Notes under the pieces: generated by a model
Told to the model about the DNA's origin: nothing
The model's input: the letters and a program-made list of their open reading frames with translations, nothing else
The model's database searches: none
Made by a program: the position numbers and the translations under genes
Shown: piece by piece, positions 1 to 6,800 of the stretch
How positions within the stretch are numbered: position 1 is the first letter of the stretch
Layout: each line of letters starts with the position of its first letter
Assembly: GCA_041301185.1 (NCBI GenBank)
Contig: JBFYSV010000273.1
Span: forward strand, 1 to 15,166
Source: JAQBDA01 sp041301185
GTDB taxonomy: Bacteria > Chloroflexota > Anaerolineae > Anaerolineales > UBA4823
Direction of reading: 5' to 3'
Length of the DNA stretch: 15,166 nucleotides

Positions 1-1
1 A

Positions 2-526
2 ATGTTTATCCTCGGTGCTCAACCAGGAATCGCGGAGAGAGCCGCCCACTCCCTCACAAATCAGCACTCATACTTGAATATTGCCGGCACACATCATGGC
101 TACTTTGATAAATCCGCCGAAAGCAGTGATAACATACGTGTAATTCAGCTATTGAATTCTCTCCAGATTGATATACTGGTATTGGGACTAGGAACTCCGC
201 TCCAGGAAAAGTGGATCATGGAAAACTGGTCGCGTCTTAACTGCCGGGTGGTGCTCCCGGTGGGTGCGGCATTAGATTACCTGGCAGGTGAGGCATGGCG
301 AGCGCCGCTCTGGATCACCGATCATGGATTCGAATGGCTGGGAAGGCTGATATCAAGCCCGAAACGGTTTTGGAAGCGCTACCTGATCGGTATCCCAAAT
401 TTCTTCGTACATGTGATTCGACAAAGATTGCGACACACATGGGATAACCGCTTCAGCCCTCCTCACTTGCCAATCACCCTCCCGGACGAAGTCTCGCGGG
501 ACGAGACCTCGGGATCGCCGACGTAG
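2..526 (+). CDS. WecG/TagA/CpsF-family glycosyltransferase, 5' partial
   Basis: C-terminal 174 residues of a glycosyltransferase of the family that adds N-acetylmannosaminuronic acid or N-acetylmannosamine to undecaprenyl-linked sugars during surface polysaccharide or teichoic-acid synthesis at the inner membrane face. Visible family signatures: FILGAQPGIAERAA at the left edge (nucleotide-sugar region), GTHHGYF, then LVLGLGTPLQEKW, a VGAALDYLAGEAWRAP stretch and EWLGRLISSPKRFWKRYL near the end. Family members are usually about 240-260 residues, so roughly 75 N-terminal residues lie left of the window and the ATG at position 2 is internal. The family normally ends near the KRYL...F segment; here about 35 residues follow, the last dozen encoded by a palindrome. 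It ends with tandem stops (TAG, TAA). The exact sugar donor cannot be read from the sequence. Confidence 0.88.
   Translation: MFILGAQPGIAERAAHSLTNQHSYLNIAGTHHGYFDKSAESSDNIRVIQLLNSLQIDILVLGLGTPLQEKWIMENWSRLNCRVVLPVGAALDYLAGEAWRAPLWITDHGFEWLGRLISSPKRFWKRYLIGIPNFFVHVIRQRLRHTWDNRFSPPHLPITLPDEVSRDETSGSPT
487..511. repeat. Inverted repeat in the 3' end of the glycosyltransferase gene
   Basis: Arms at 487-496 and 502-511 pair with one mismatch around a 5-nt loop (CGGGA). The core is GTCTCG / CGAGAC. No T run follows on either strand, so it is not an ordinary intrinsic terminator. It encodes part of the protein's last residues (EVSRDETS) and looks like a REP-type palindrome that has become coding, but only one copy is visible here. 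Confidence 0.4.
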
Positions 527-620
527 TAAACATTCCCGCTGCTATATACCAACAAATCCTGCAAGGAAATGACCGTGATGACGGAAGTCTAGATATGCTT
601 GGACTATGGCATGAAATGAT

Positions 621-642
621 AAAAAAAACCATCGGGGGGTTT
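621..642 (-). terminator. Short intrinsic terminator behind the tRNA
   Basis: Read on the minus strand, AAACC (642-638), a 7-nt loop and GGTTT (630-626) form a 5-bp stem that runs directly into a tract of eight T. It begins 5 nt after the tRNA discriminator base. The stem is weak, but the T tract and position fit the end of the tRNA transcript. Confidence 0.55.
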
Positions 643-646
643 AGAG

Positions 647-718
647 TGGCGAGAGTGGGATTTGAACCCACGACCAAGGGCTTATGAGTCCCCTGCTCTA
701 CCGCTGAGCTACCTCGCC
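647..718 (-). tRNA. tRNA-Met (anticodon CAT)
   Basis: Complete cloverleaf of 72 nt on the minus strand. Acceptor stem GGCGAGG pairs with TCTCGCC (last pair G-T), discriminator A; D arm GCTC/GAGC with a 7-nt loop; anticodon loop CTCATAA; T arm GTGGG-TTCAAAT-CCCAC. CCA is not encoded. The G1-C72 pair argues against initiator tRNA, whose first pair is mismatched. The anticodon stem carries an A31-G39 mismatch at its loop end. CAT also occurs in the minor tRNA-Ile that TilS converts to lysidine; the acceptor lacks C4 and C5, which are described as TilS determinants in E. coli, so Met is preferred. A TATATT box at 736-741 (minus) could be its -10, although it may also be co-transcribed with the upstream M20 gene that ends at 760. 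Confidence 0.93.
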
Positions 719-759
719 AGTACCAGCACTGTAGTAATATACAAGCGGGGCAGATGTTA

Positions 760-3588
760 CTACGCTCGCTCGATTTTGTCAACCAACCTTTTGCCGAACT
801 CGGTCAAAGCCTGGTAATACGGCTTGATGCTGGGAATAAAATGGCGCTCTGATCTGGTATGTGGGTTTAAACCAGTCTGTCCCCAAACAATTGCCTGCCC
901 ACCTGGCGCGAATCGTGCGCTGGTGCCTGGCAATTTACGCCCTAATCGCGGGCTTTCTCCAGATAGATCGTTTACCACCTGGATGAGGGTTTGTAAATAA
1001 GGATTGGTGAGATCGCAAGCTATCCCGTTCTCCATTGCAAGAACTCTTAGCTCGAGTTTCTGAGCCACGCAATATCCGTCCAGCTCAGCTTTTAGTGGCA
1101 TGAGGTTATCCTGTGGAATAGGTCGCACCTCAACACCCAGCACACCTGTATCGGGAGAGATATTGAAGATTCCAGGCGTTCCAACCTGGATGAACGGGTA
1201 CTTTACCTGAGACTGCCACCCATCTGAACTGTGTAAAGTCAGGTACTTTTCAAGGATGGAATGGATATCCGCTTTGGTTGCCAGGATAGCTTCAGTTAGA
1301 TCCCTGCTTGCTCCCCGAACACCCGGATGGCTCCGCTCACCATATCCGGCAATATCAAAACGCATTAACCCTCGGTTCTCGATGCAGATCTCCCCCCACA
1401 ACTCATCTCCATGCTCGCCGGTGCGCTCACCTGCGATGAGCAGTTCTGGATGGTAATTGTTCTCATCCGCCAGCAAGCGAAGCAAATGCGGCGTGCCCAT
1501 CGCATCCGTTTCGCCATTCTCTTCATTGCCAACCAGGAGTAGATTGATGGGTGGGTATGGAGGACCTTGATCCAGCATCTCCTTCATCCAAACCAGATAG
1601 GTCGCAACGACCGTCTTCATATCGGCGGAACCGCGTCCCCATAAATAATCACCCTCGATGACCGGCTCGAATTGACTATCATCTGGCTCCGGGGCGACCA
1701 CATCGAAATGCCCTGCAAGCATCACCGGAGCGTGTGCTTGATCCGGAAAACCAATTAACAAAGCAGGGTATTTATCCTGATAGAAATAACGGACTTCCAG
1801 TCTTCGATAGCGAGAATAATCATAGATCCACGTCGCTGCACGGCGGACTTCGTTCAAGCGCTCGTCAGGACAGGCTGTAACCGAAGGAATCCGGATCAAT
1901 TGACTTGCCAAAGCAATCACTTCTTGGGTCGTATCCGCATACGGGATTTCAACGAACGTTTCCATGCGCGGATGGAAACGGATAGGCACTCCTGGATCGG
2001 CATGGACGCTTTCACGGGCATACTGCAGGTATTCGCTAATCTTGGTCGAATCACCACCTAGCATTGGATAATTTTCAGCAATATATTCAACATCATGGAG
2101 AACATCAATCTCCCGTTTTTGCATCATCTCGCGCAAGGTATCTACGGGGATAATCCTGTTGTCACCCAGCTCATGTTTCAGTTGAGTGCGTATTAATTCG
2201 GCTGTATTCGGAGCTCCCCGAGCCATATCGACAAGCGGTTGTAGATCTTGCCAGCATTTCAGGATCTCTGCCATCGGGCGGATTTCCTCCAAAGTCCATA
2301 AGAGAAAATCTCGCATCTTGACAGGCTTGCCGGTAAAGGGGTGTTCTATTTCAGATCGCAATCCGGAACGAGCAGCCCGGTCTTCATTGCGCCGAGCCCG
2401 GGCAATATCCTCACGATCATAACGGAAAGCTCGCCCAAATTGCGTATCCGCATAAAAGCAGAGCATGAGGAGATATTTCATGGTCAAATTGGCGACATCG
2501 ATCTCTAGACTATGGCCTCCATCGTCCGTGCGGACTTCGACCCGCGACATAGGCAGGTTGATCCGGGCAAGCAGATTTTGTTTTTCGATTTGGTCGGCAA
2601 TCCCCTCAAGCTCGGGAGAGGCATCCAGCGCATACAGGCCGCGTTGATACAAGCGATCCAATTGTTCGCTGGTAATCGCGATCAGTCTCTCAACAGGCTC
2701 AGCAAATGATCGCGCTCGAACCGGCGTCCAGTTATTATTTCCGAAACGGATTCCCCTTCTTACCAATTCATTCGAAAGCTGCAAATAATCACTATACGAA
2801 CGATAAAGGTTGGGCAGGTCAATATTATCTGGATTGGGGAACGTCAGGTTGCGGACCGAATCAAAATCTGTCAAAACAACAACCGGTCGATCTTCGGATA
2901 TCCCCGCCTGTAAGGGTGTTGACGCGCTGGTGGCAATAAAGAGAGCAGCAAATGCTCGCATCAGGCGTGTAGCGGTTATGTAATAATTGGATTTGTAATC
3001 GTCGAAATGGGCATTGCTGCGTTCCATCGCTGAAAGGTGCATAAAGTCCCATGCCAGTAACGGTTCAGGCAATGACAGATTGGCGTGTGTCCCGGCGGTT
3101 GCTAGCGACTCACCATATAAATCCACACAATGCTCAAGGTACCGCCGCTTGGCTAAATGCCACGAATCCGGGATGGAGTTGTGCTCGATAGGTGTCTGAT
3201 ACAGCAAATTACCATGGTAGACGTACAGTTTCATCTCAAACTGGCGACCAATTTTGTTTAAAGCATTGATTAATGTCGCTTCCATCAACCGGGCTTCAAA
3301 TATCGTCCCCCTAGGTTGGTAATATGGACGAGTAGCCCATTCAATCATCCAATGAAATACTTCCAGCTGGCTGTACTCACGGAGCCAGGACGAAAGAGCC
3401 TCGCTCCTGAGATAATCTACAAAAGACCGCTGGTTAAGTCCAGTGCCTACTCTTAGCAGAGGCCTTAATTGCTCATCCAGCAAATTCCATTCCAGTTCAA
3501 ACCCGCATAAACCAGCAGATGGTTTCTCTTTGACTGCTTCGTCCAGGGCAAGCTGGTATTTCTCAGCAAATTGGTTAAGGTTATTCAT
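760..3588 (-). CDS. GCS2-like amide ligase fused to M20 metallopeptidase
   Basis: A 942-residue, two-domain protein. Residues ~25-470 resemble the GCS2 (glutamate-cysteine ligase / carboxylate-amine ligase) family: an early ExE motif (GFELEW, E31 and E33), VFHWMIEWATRP with the IE-x-T pattern, GTHANLSL (~166-173), and SRVEVRTDD (~348-356). Residues ~550-942 are a complete M20 (ArgE/DapE/CPG2-type) dizinc hydrolase: GHFDVV (H627, D629), GRGSADMK (bridging D656), NEENGE (base E689, metal E690), E721, dimer-domain SHPG (H754) and a final metal His in NPHT (H910). No signal peptide, so cytoplasmic. ATG is preceded by GGAG at 8-nt spacing and lies 21 nt behind the aminotransferase gene, so the two are probably one transcript. 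The M20 half should hydrolyse an amide; the N-half could form a gamma-glutamyl-like amide. The substrate is unknown. The N-terminal assignment is less certain than the C-terminal one. Confidence 0.85.
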   Translation of the reverse strand: MNNLNQFAEKYQLALDEAVKEKPSAGLCGFELEWNLLDEQLRPLLRVGTGLNQRSFVDYLRSEALSSWLREYSQLEVFHWMIEWATRPYYQPRGTIFEARLMEATLINALNKIGRQFEMKLYVYHGNLLYQTPIEHNSIPDSWHLAKRRYLEHCVDLYGESLATAGTHANLSLPEPLLAWDFMHLSAMERSNAHFDDYKSNYYITATRLMRAFAALFIATSASTPLQAGISEDRPVVVLTDFDSVRNLTFPNPDNIDLPNLYRSYSDYLQLSNELVRRGIRFGNNNWTPVRARSFAEPVERLIAITSEQLDRLYQRGLYALDASPELEGIADQIEKQNLLARINLPMSRVEVRTDDGGHSLEIDVANLTMKYLLMLCFYADTQFGRAFRYDREDIARARRNEDRAARSGLRSEIEHPFTGKPVKMRDFLLWTLEEIRPMAEILKCWQDLQPLVDMARGAPNTAELIRTQLKHELGDNRIIPVDTLREMMQKREIDVLHDVEYIAENYPMLGGDSTKISEYLQYARESVHADPGVPIRFHPRMETFVEIPYADTTQEVIALASQLIRIPSVTACPDERLNEVRRAATWIYDYSRYRRLEVRYFYQDKYPALLIGFPDQAHAPVMLAGHFDVVAPEPDDSQFEPVIEGDYLWGRGSADMKTVVATYLVWMKEMLDQGPPYPPINLLLVGNEENGETDAMGTPHLLRLLADENNYHPELLIAGERTGEHGDELWGEICIENRGLMRFDIAGYGERSHPGVRGASRDLTEAILATKADIHSILEKYLTLHSSDGWQSQVKYPFIQVGTPGIFNISPDTGVLGVEVRPIPQDNLMPLKAELDGYCVAQKLELRVLAMENGIACDLTNPYLQTLIQVVNDLSGESPRLGRKLPGTSARFAPGGQAIVWGQTGLNPHTRSERHFIPSIKPYYQALTEFGKRLVDKIERA

Positions 3589-3609
3589 AACCGCATCTCC
3601 ACATCAGCT

Positions 3610-4917
3610 TTACTCCAGCGAAGAGAGACCTTCAACAAGACGATCTAGCGCTCCGAGCGTCTTTTCGGGGGGAGTCGCGTAGGAGAAACGGATCCAATCA
3701 CCACCATGTGAAGAAAAGAATGCCCCAGGGACAACTGCCAGGCCATGCTCTTCAGCCAGGTACTGTCCCATTGGCTCGCTATCCTTCCAGCCCGCGGATT
3801 GAAGCCAATTCCCAATATGGATAAAAGCATAATAGCCTTTTCCGAGGATATACCGAAATCCGTTTCGATCCAAATATTCTTTGAGAACCAGGCGGCTTGC
3901 ATTGGTTGGCTCAACAATAGTCCGGCATGCCTCAGAATATCCTGCTTCATACGCAGCCATTGCTACCGCAAGAGAATAGTACGGTGGTATAACTGCGTGT
4001 GAAGCCCTGGCGGTAATATAGCTAATTACTGCTTCGTCGGCGATTAGGTGACAGTTACGAATATTCGAAGCACCCAGGCTCTTGGTGATTCCATCCAGAA
4101 ATAGGAGCTTCCTCCTCTCGTCAGGATCAAACAGTCTCAAGAAAGCGTTCAAGTCCATCGGACTTTCATCCGTGACGTAGTGATACATCCAATCGAACAG
4201 CACAAAACTGACACCCGCCTGTAATGCAACCCGAGCCAGGAAAGCCTGTTGCGCAGGAGGAATGGTTAACCCCGTCGGATTATCTGGGCACGTGACCACC
4301 AATCCGGCTATTTTCCTATCATTACGGTAGGCGAAATCCACACAGGCGAGCAACCCCTCTTCGGTGTAGACCCAACCATCTTCCGGGCTACCCGGTGCAT
4401 AGAGCACGTTAGCGCCTAATCCATAAGGCCCCCAATTATAAGATATCCAGGGCACCCTGGAGACAATGAACGCGTCTCCTTGCCGGCCATGACCAAGGGC
4501 AAGCATCGCCGAATAGGCTTTCACAAGCGCATCTCGCCCGCCAACCGTTGCCAGTACATTTGCCGGCGTGTAGCCCAGGCCACTTTCCATCTTCCAATAT
4601 TTTTCGAACACTGTGAAGCGGTAATCATCGCTGCCATAAGGCATATCATAGGCTGTGCCATGCTCTACCTGTAACTGGGCAGCCCTTTCCAGGATGAGTT
4701 TGGGGACACCTGGCAGGCTTGCCCCGCCATCGCCCTGGGAGGCATCGAAGACCTGGTTTCCGGGATTTTTCTGGAGGTACACCTTCAAAGATTTATTGAT
4801 CAAGAACATTCTAGATGGAGGGATTGCCATCATTTGCCCGATGTGGTCGCTTACCGGTACCAGGTGTTGCGCAGGAACTGCGAATATTGGCTCATCATGC
4901 GAATATTTTTGTTCCAT
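3610..4917 (-). CDS. Class I/II PLP-dependent aminotransferase
   Basis: A 435-residue fold-type I PLP enzyme of the aspartate-aminotransferase superfamily, expected to move an amino group between an amino acid and a 2-oxo acid in the cytoplasm. Visible motifs: TVGGRDALVKAY (phosphate-binding turn), CPDNPTG, DWMYHYV (D242 and Y245 contacting PLP), GITKSLGASNIR with K279 as the Schiff-base lysine and an arginine just after it, and WIRFSYA with the carboxylate-binding R410. The start is ATG 4917: AGGAG sits 6 nt upstream and the family-like sequence begins right after it. The reading frame is open to 4989, but that would run through a terminator hairpin. Only 21 nt separate it from the GCS2-M20 gene downstream, suggesting that the amino acid it makes or consumes is a partner of the amide chemistry there. 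Substrate specificity is not readable. Confidence 0.9.
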   Translation of the reverse strand: MEQKYSHDEPIFAVPAQHLVPVSDHIGQMMAIPPSRMFLINKSLKVYLQKNPGNQVFDASQGDGGASLPGVPKLILERAAQLQVEHGTAYDMPYGSDDYRFTVFEKYWKMESGLGYTPANVLATVGGRDALVKAYSAMLALGHGRQGDAFIVSRVPWISYNWGPYGLGANVLYAPGSPEDGWVYTEEGLLACVDFAYRNDRKIAGLVVTCPDNPTGLTIPPAQQAFLARVALQAGVSFVLFDWMYHYVTDESPMDLNAFLRLFDPDERRKLLFLDGITKSLGASNIRNCHLIADEAVISYITARASHAVIPPYYSLAVAMAAYEAGYSEACRTIVEPTNASRLVLKEYLDRNGFRYILGKGYYAFIHIGNWLQSAGWKDSEPMGQYLAEEHGLAVVPGAFFSSHGGDWIRFSYATPPEKTLGALDRLVEGLSSLE

Positions 4918-4935
4918 CGAAGTCTCCTGATCTAT

Positions 4936-4966
4936 AAAAACACGCTCCGTTGATCGGAGCGTGTTT
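4936..4966 (-). terminator. Strong intrinsic terminator or attenuator hairpin
   Basis: Perfect 12-bp stem (4938-4949 with 4955-4966; AAACACGCTCCG on the minus strand), 5-nt loop, and a run of T on the minus strand after the stem. It follows the polyprenyl synthase stop by about 60 nt and ends only 18 nt before the aminotransferase ATG, so it separates the two minus-strand units but leaves no room for a promoter between it and the next gene. Confidence 0.85.
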
Positions 4967-5028
4967 GGTGATTGTGTATCTAGCTGCATTCACAAACCAT
5001 GCACACCCTTAGCAAGCTCAACGTAGGG

Positions 5029-6006
5029 TCACATACTCCTCCGAACGATGTAGTTTGCCAGGTCTACCAGAGCGTCTCTTTCCTCGCAAGCGACCATGCG
5101 GGATAGGATTTCCAAACCGCAGTCAACATAAGTGCGCGCCTCGTCCAAAGATCGCTCAATTGCTTCGCTATTCCGAATAGAGGACACCAACTTGTTCATT
5201 CGCTCGTCTGAATATGCCTTGCCAGAGAGCACCCAGCTGACATCCGGGTCGTCGGGGTTTGATTCAAAATAATATAACGCCGGTAAAGTGATTAATCCTT
5301 GCCGTAGATCACTGCCCACTGGTTTGCCAACCGTGGTTTGCTCACCCGTAAAATCTAACACATCGTCCACAATTTGGAAAGCCATACCGATATCGTATCC
5401 AAATAAGCGAACTTCTTCGACCAAAAATTCGTCCACCGGGCTGAGCAATGCCGCTGCCGCCGTCGATAGCTCAAACATGGAAGCAGTTTTGGCATGAATT
5501 CGTTGCAGATAATCTTCCTTGCTCGCCAGGCCCTTGCTGGTGAACATCTGCGTAATCTCGCCATTTACAATGGTTGCAAGGGTTTCGGCAAATAACCGCA
5601 TCACCGGCACAGAGTCTGTTTCTGCAGCCAGTTTGGCTGCCCTGGCAAAGATAAAGTCACCTGTGAGCACAGTTGCCGCAGGCGACCACTGGGCATTGAG
5701 GGTTGTGATGCCTCGCCGTAACAACGATCCATCGATCAAGTCATCATGGACGAGGGTCGCAGTATGGAGAAGCTCTATCGACGCACCCAGGGTGATCAGA
5801 CGTTTTTGATCTCCCCCCAGCATACTGCCGGTCAATAATGCCACCGCGGGACGGATGCGCTTTCCCCCAGAGTAGAGCAAATGCTCCATAGCCGCGCCTA
5901 AATCCGGATGGTGCTGATCCGCCTGGGCGAGCATGACGGCATCAACCTCAAGTAATCGCTCCTGGATTGGCTGAAGAAAAGTAACTTGAATCAAAGAGTA
6001 TCTCAC
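5029..6006 (-). CDS. Long-chain polyprenyl diphosphate synthase
   Basis: Trans-isoprenyl diphosphate synthase of about 325 residues that condenses isopentenyl diphosphate onto an allylic diphosphate to make a C30-C50 chain, typically for quinone side chains. Visible: GGKRIRP (IPP binding, ~48-54), first aspartate-rich motif HDDLID, LLRRG after it, and second motif FQIVDDVLDF (~211-220). The residues 4 and 5 before the first DDxxD are small (A, T in HTATLVHDD), which in this family favours long products. The GTG at 6006 overlaps the tatD stop by 4 nt (GTGA). The frame also offers TTG at 6009 and TTG at 5994; the latter has GGTGAG 7 nt upstream and gives an N-terminus (IQVTFLQPIQ) close to homologues, so the exact start is open. 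Last gene before the terminator at 4936-4966. An exact chain length, and hence ispB/hepT naming, is not supported. Confidence 0.92.
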   Translation of the reverse strand: MRYSLIQVTFLQPIQERLLEVDAVMLAQADQHHPDLGAAMEHLLYSGGKRIRPAVALLTGSMLGGDQKRLITLGASIELLHTATLVHDDLIDGSLLRRGITTLNAQWSPAATVLTGDFIFARAAKLAAETDSVPVMRLFAETLATIVNGEITQMFTSKGLASKEDYLQRIHAKTASMFELSTAAAALLSPVDEFLVEEVRLFGYDIGMAFQIVDDVLDFTGEQTTVGKPVGSDLRQGLITLPALYYFESNPDDPDVSWVLSGKAYSDERMNKLVSSIRNSEAIERSLDEARTYVDCGLEILSRMVACEERDALVDLANYIVRRSM

Positions 6007-6800
6007 CAATTAAATAGCGTGTTGGCATTGACACGAATAGCTTCGGTCAAAGCATTAATTGTCATTCCGCGTACATCTGCCAGCTTTTCAGCAATAAATT
6101 GCACATACGCAGGCTCATTACGAGCCCCTCGTCTTGGATGAGGGGCTAAGAATGGCGCATCGGTCTCTGTTAAAATTCTTTCCATAGGCAGAATGCCTGC
6201 AATTTTTCGAAGCTCATCTGCCTTGCGATAGGTTACGGGTCCAGTAAAACCTATAAAAAAACCGAGGGAAATCACCTTGCTGGCTGAAGCGAGATCTGCT
6301 GAAAACGAGTGCAAAACACCAGGCGCATGGACCAGGGGTGAATCGATGTTTACCAGACTGTCTCTCCACTCTGCTAGAATTTTTATTATATCTCCTGTGG
6401 CATCCCGATTGTGAATCACAACCGGCAATTGTAACTCTGCTGCCAGCCTTAACTGCTCTATAAATATTTGTTGCTGCAGATCTCTTGGTGCCCGATCCCG
6501 GTAATAATCCAAACCGATCTCCCCAATAGCAACTACCTTTGGGTGTTTGGCAAGCTCGGATAATTCTCGCAAGGTATCAGAATTCCAGGTTAGCGCATCG
6601 TTCGGATGAATGCCCACAGCCGCAAAAACACCGGGGTATTTCTCTGCCAGGGAGGTGGCTGATAGACTGGACTTGACATCGACTCCGGGGTTCAAAATCC
6701 TTATTATACCGGCATTCTCAGCGCGCTCAATGACTGCCTCTCGATCCGAATCAAATAGATCAAAATCGAGATGACAATGGGTATCAATTAAATCTATCAC
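6003..6800 (-). CDS. tatD: TatD-family metal-dependent hydrolase
   Basis: A 265-residue TIM-barrel hydrolase of the TatD/YcfH/YabD family; studied members are Mg-dependent 3'-5' exonucleases acting on DNA or RNA in the cytoplasm. All metal ligands of the family are present: DTHCHLDF (H8, H10), GEIGLDYYRD (E94), VIHNRDA (H130), LHSFS (H164) and ETDAPFLAP (D214), followed by the usual HPRRGARNEP loop. The frame is open to 6920, but the extra residues overlap the mutase gene and have no family resemblance. GTG at 6800 overlaps the mutase stop by 4 nt and puts DTHCHL six residues from the start, as usual. It is translationally coupled to genes on both sides. The true physiological substrate is unknown; paralogue naming (tatD versus ycfH) is loose. 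Confidence 0.93.
   Translation of the reverse strand: MIDLIDTHCHLDFDLFDSDREAVIERAENAGIIRILNPGVDVKSSLSATSLAEKYPGVFAAVGIHPNDALTWNSDTLRELSELAKHPKVVAIGEIGLDYYRDRAPRDLQQQIFIEQLRLAAELQLPVVIHNRDATGDIIKILAEWRDSLVNIDSPLVHAPGVLHSFSADLASASKVISLGFFIGFTGPVTYRKADELRKIAGILPMERILTETDAPFLAPHPRRGARNEPAYVQFIAEKLADVRGMTINALTEAIRVNANTLFNW

Noticed and set aside
474..782. Minus-strand open frame of 102 codons across the tRNA
   Set aside because: It runs straight through the tRNA gene and the M20 gene end, has no family-like sequence and is a shadow of those features.
4918..4989. Longer aminotransferase start at 4989
   Set aside because: It would put a terminator hairpin inside the coding sequence; ATG 4917 has an AGGAG site and family-like sequence.
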